Below are positions 21,612-23,026 of a stretch of DNA of 23,026 nt, one piece after another (the first letter of the stretch is position 1; the number at the start of each line of letters is the position of its first letter). Location of the stretch: assembly GCA_900618425.1 (NCBI GenBank), contig UZAN01041987.1:11038-34063 (forward strand), written 5' to 3'. Position numbers and translations under genes: made by a program. The notes beneath the pieces are model-generated. The model was not told where the DNA came from. It did no database searches and saw nothing but the letters and a program-made list of their open reading frames with translations. Source of the stretch: Echinostoma caproni. Its lineage: Eukaryota > Platyhelminthes > Trematoda > Plagiorchiida > Echinostomatidae.

Positions 21612-21677
21612 CCGGTTGTGCCCCTGAACACGACTATTATCCCTGATCAGAAGAGGAGAAATCGACAGTTTGGATAA
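21612..21677 (+). other. Possible alternative terminal exon after the FN3 gene
   Basis: A strong acceptor (pyrimidine-rich tract ending cttcag at 21611) is followed by short open frames. Joined to exon 7 in phase 1 it would replace exon 8 with a tail ending PGCAPEHDYYP and then a stop. Read in phase 0 it gives a 21-residue basic tail ending RQFG and a stop at 21675-21677. Joined to exon 6 it stops after a few residues. It lies beyond both candidate polyadenylation signals, so its use would need a longer transcript. Confidence 0.25.
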
Positions 21678-22078
21678 TACTCATCCCCCCGCACTCCTTC
21701 TCTCGCACAAACTCACTCCATTCCATAGATGTGATCATCTTTGTTACGTACAGTGAAAAATGTATTGCCTTGCATCTAGTCTAACTGTTATTTTCTCGCC
21801 TTTCCCGCGCTCCCACACACACCTCTCTTTTTTCTGTTACCAACCGATTATACTGAAGCTTCTTCTTTTTGTCCTCTGAAATTTAAACACAAAATCAAAT
21901 ACTTATCGACCACGTGTTTGTGTGTGAGTGTGTGGGTGGGTTTGTGTATTTGGTTGGTCATATGCATTTGTCTATATTTGTGGTTTCCTTTTTTTGTCCC
22001 ACATCTACATTCGTAAACTGTTTTACATTTCATTCCTCACGTGCCCGCCTACCCCTGTCTTCGCCACGTGCCCTACAG

Positions 22079-22181
22079 TTTCCCTCCTCTTATGTTATCT
22101 CATGGTGCCCATTTGTGATTGGTGCAATACGGTCAGGAACTATCGAATTGACTATTCCGTTTTATACGTTCGTTCTTGATG
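22079..22181 (+). other. Candidate exon with FN3-like strand pattern
   Basis: An acceptor ending ccctacag (22078) and a donor gtgagg (22182) flank an open frame of 34 codons plus one base. It includes VISWCPF followed by GTIELTIPFYTF, a pattern like strands B and C of a fibronectin type III domain. It leaves in phase 1. The same frame runs upstream to an ATG at 21962 with a hydrophobic start. Joined to an acceptor at 22472 it would end after a short tail (VHWREATYDFQC, stop at 22508-22510). No complete gene can be assembled, so this is weak. Confidence 0.25.
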
Positions 22182-22304
22182 GTGAGGGGTGGGGTGAGAT
22201 CGGGAAATGGTAAAGAGGGGGGGAGGGGAGTTAAGCTGACCTTGAAACGTACGGTTGTCATCAGATTAACCTTGATAGAGTCCAGGATTGATTGATTTAT
22301 TCGA

Positions 22305-22427
22305 ATGCACGCAAACCGCATGGTGATCACGAGTGCCACACAGCGGTTTGAGTTCGTTGCGGCAGTTGTGAATGCGCAGTCTCGGGATGCTGTGTCATTT
22401 GTAAACGTCCCCTCGGATTTCACTTAA
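22305..22427 (+). other. Coding-like segment resembling FN3 strands F-G
   Basis: A 40-codon frame from ATG 22305 to TAA 22425-22427 reads RFEFVAAVVNAQSRDAVSF near its middle, like the last two strands of a fibronectin type III domain. With 22079-22181 it would give roughly FN3 spacing. However, an in-frame TGA at 22293-22295 precedes it, and no acceptor in the right phase joins the two. A decayed module, a sequence error or chance all remain possible. Confidence 0.2.
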
Positions 22428-22439
22428 AACCTATCCGAC

Positions 22440-22796
22440 TCAAGCACACATATTCGTGTATTTCTTTTTCAGTTCATTGGCGTGAAGCGACATATGACTT
22501 TCAATGTTAGAGTGTCGTTTGCCATGGATGAGGTAGCGAAACACGTGAGAAATATGTAAACAAAGCGTGCTCCACTCGGCCGGATCCTGATCAATCAATC
22601 CACCTGAACAGCATGCGATAAACATGCTGTTTTTTGCACCACGACACAACCAAGTTGAATCGTGCATAACTCCGGTCCCGTCTGGTGTGTTTCCGGTTCT
22701 CAGGTGGGTGTGTGGGTGTTTGTCACCGACTGTTGATCGCGAATCTGACACACTTTGAATTCTCCTGTTACGCAATTTGCGTTTTGATATGATCAC
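22440..22796 (-). other. Unidentified minus-strand open frame, 118 codons
   Basis: One of the longer uninterrupted frames in the window, with ordinary-looking composition and several cysteines (for example SMFIACCSGG) but no recognisable domain or signal peptide. It overlaps plus-strand candidate exon sequence at 22473-22510, so at most one strand is likely coding. Its length is only marginally beyond chance. Confidence 0.15.
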
Positions 22797-22869
22797 TAGC
22801 GGTCAATTTCTTTAACCGCTTCCTAAATCACATGTATCTTCTGATATATGTTCTGTATGCGCACTCTAG

Positions 22870-22925
22870 CGGTGCACATGAAGCGCAGCACCATGTGGTT
22901 ACAGTCAGTTATAATTATGGAAAAA
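22870..22925 (+). other. Candidate exon before a strong GTAAGT donor
   Basis: A consensus donor gtaagt begins at 22926. Two readings are possible: an internal exon after the acceptor ctctag (22869), entering in phase 2 and reading GAHEAQHHVVTVSYNYGK; or a first exon from ATG 22878 reading MKRSTMWLQSVIIMEK in phase 0. The continuing gene would lie beyond the window. Confidence 0.25.
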
Positions 22926-23026
22926 GTAAGTTTAAACGTTGATGTTTTATAGATTAACTGAAATTCTGGTCAGAGCTCGTGACGACTCATTTATCCGAAT
23001 ATCTTTTATTATTTACCTGGAAATAA

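Noticed and set aside
21914..22033. GT-rich stretch read as a leader peptide
   Set aside because: The open frame starts inside a low-complexity GT-rich run, so the reading upstream of 21962 is not meaningful.

Overview
The window looks like draft animal genome sequence, most likely a flatworm and probably a trematode. There are no bacterial-style operons. The one convincing gene is split into eight exons by GT-AG introns of 124 to 575 bases. The repeats are a decayed CR1-like LINE and several tRNA-derived SINE heads, and one base (about 11834) is an unresolved n. The fluke assignment is inference from this style; no diagnostic gene fixes it.

Layout. Positions 1 to about 10.5 kb are intergenic or intronic sequence with no gene I can support. 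They hold three minus-strand SINE heads (about 640-800, 4785-4945, 7500-7670), a cluster of nuclear-receptor-type half-sites around an 18-bp palindrome (7996-8123), and a GC-richer island with a 9-bp inverted repeat (9515-9890). A plus-strand SINE head with a perfect 8-bp stem (10545-10765) is followed by a 1.4-kb reverse-transcriptase remnant (about 10895-12335) whose catalytic motifs are destroyed. From 13.4 to 16.9 kb the plus strand carries a mosaic of short coding-like stretches in shifting frames that I cannot assemble: a decayed gene, unresolved exons, or chance.

The main finding lies at 17.7-21.5 kb. A compact promoter (homeodomain-type palindrome, inverted ATTGG/CCAAT pair, TATA box) precedes an eight-exon gene whose frames join without a break into a predicted 282-residue secreted protein. 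It has a signal peptide, a short cysteine-containing N-terminal segment, one fibronectin type III domain encoded by a single symmetrical phase 1-1 exon, and a C-terminal region with six cysteines that I do not recognise. Three possible N-glycosylation sites and ten cysteines after the signal peptide fit an extracellular protein. Its function is unknown.

Downstream (21.6-22.95 kb) are further exon-like pieces with good splice sites, some resembling parts of another fibronectin type III domain, but their phases do not join consistently. They may be alternative 3' exons, a neighbouring gene or a decayed copy.
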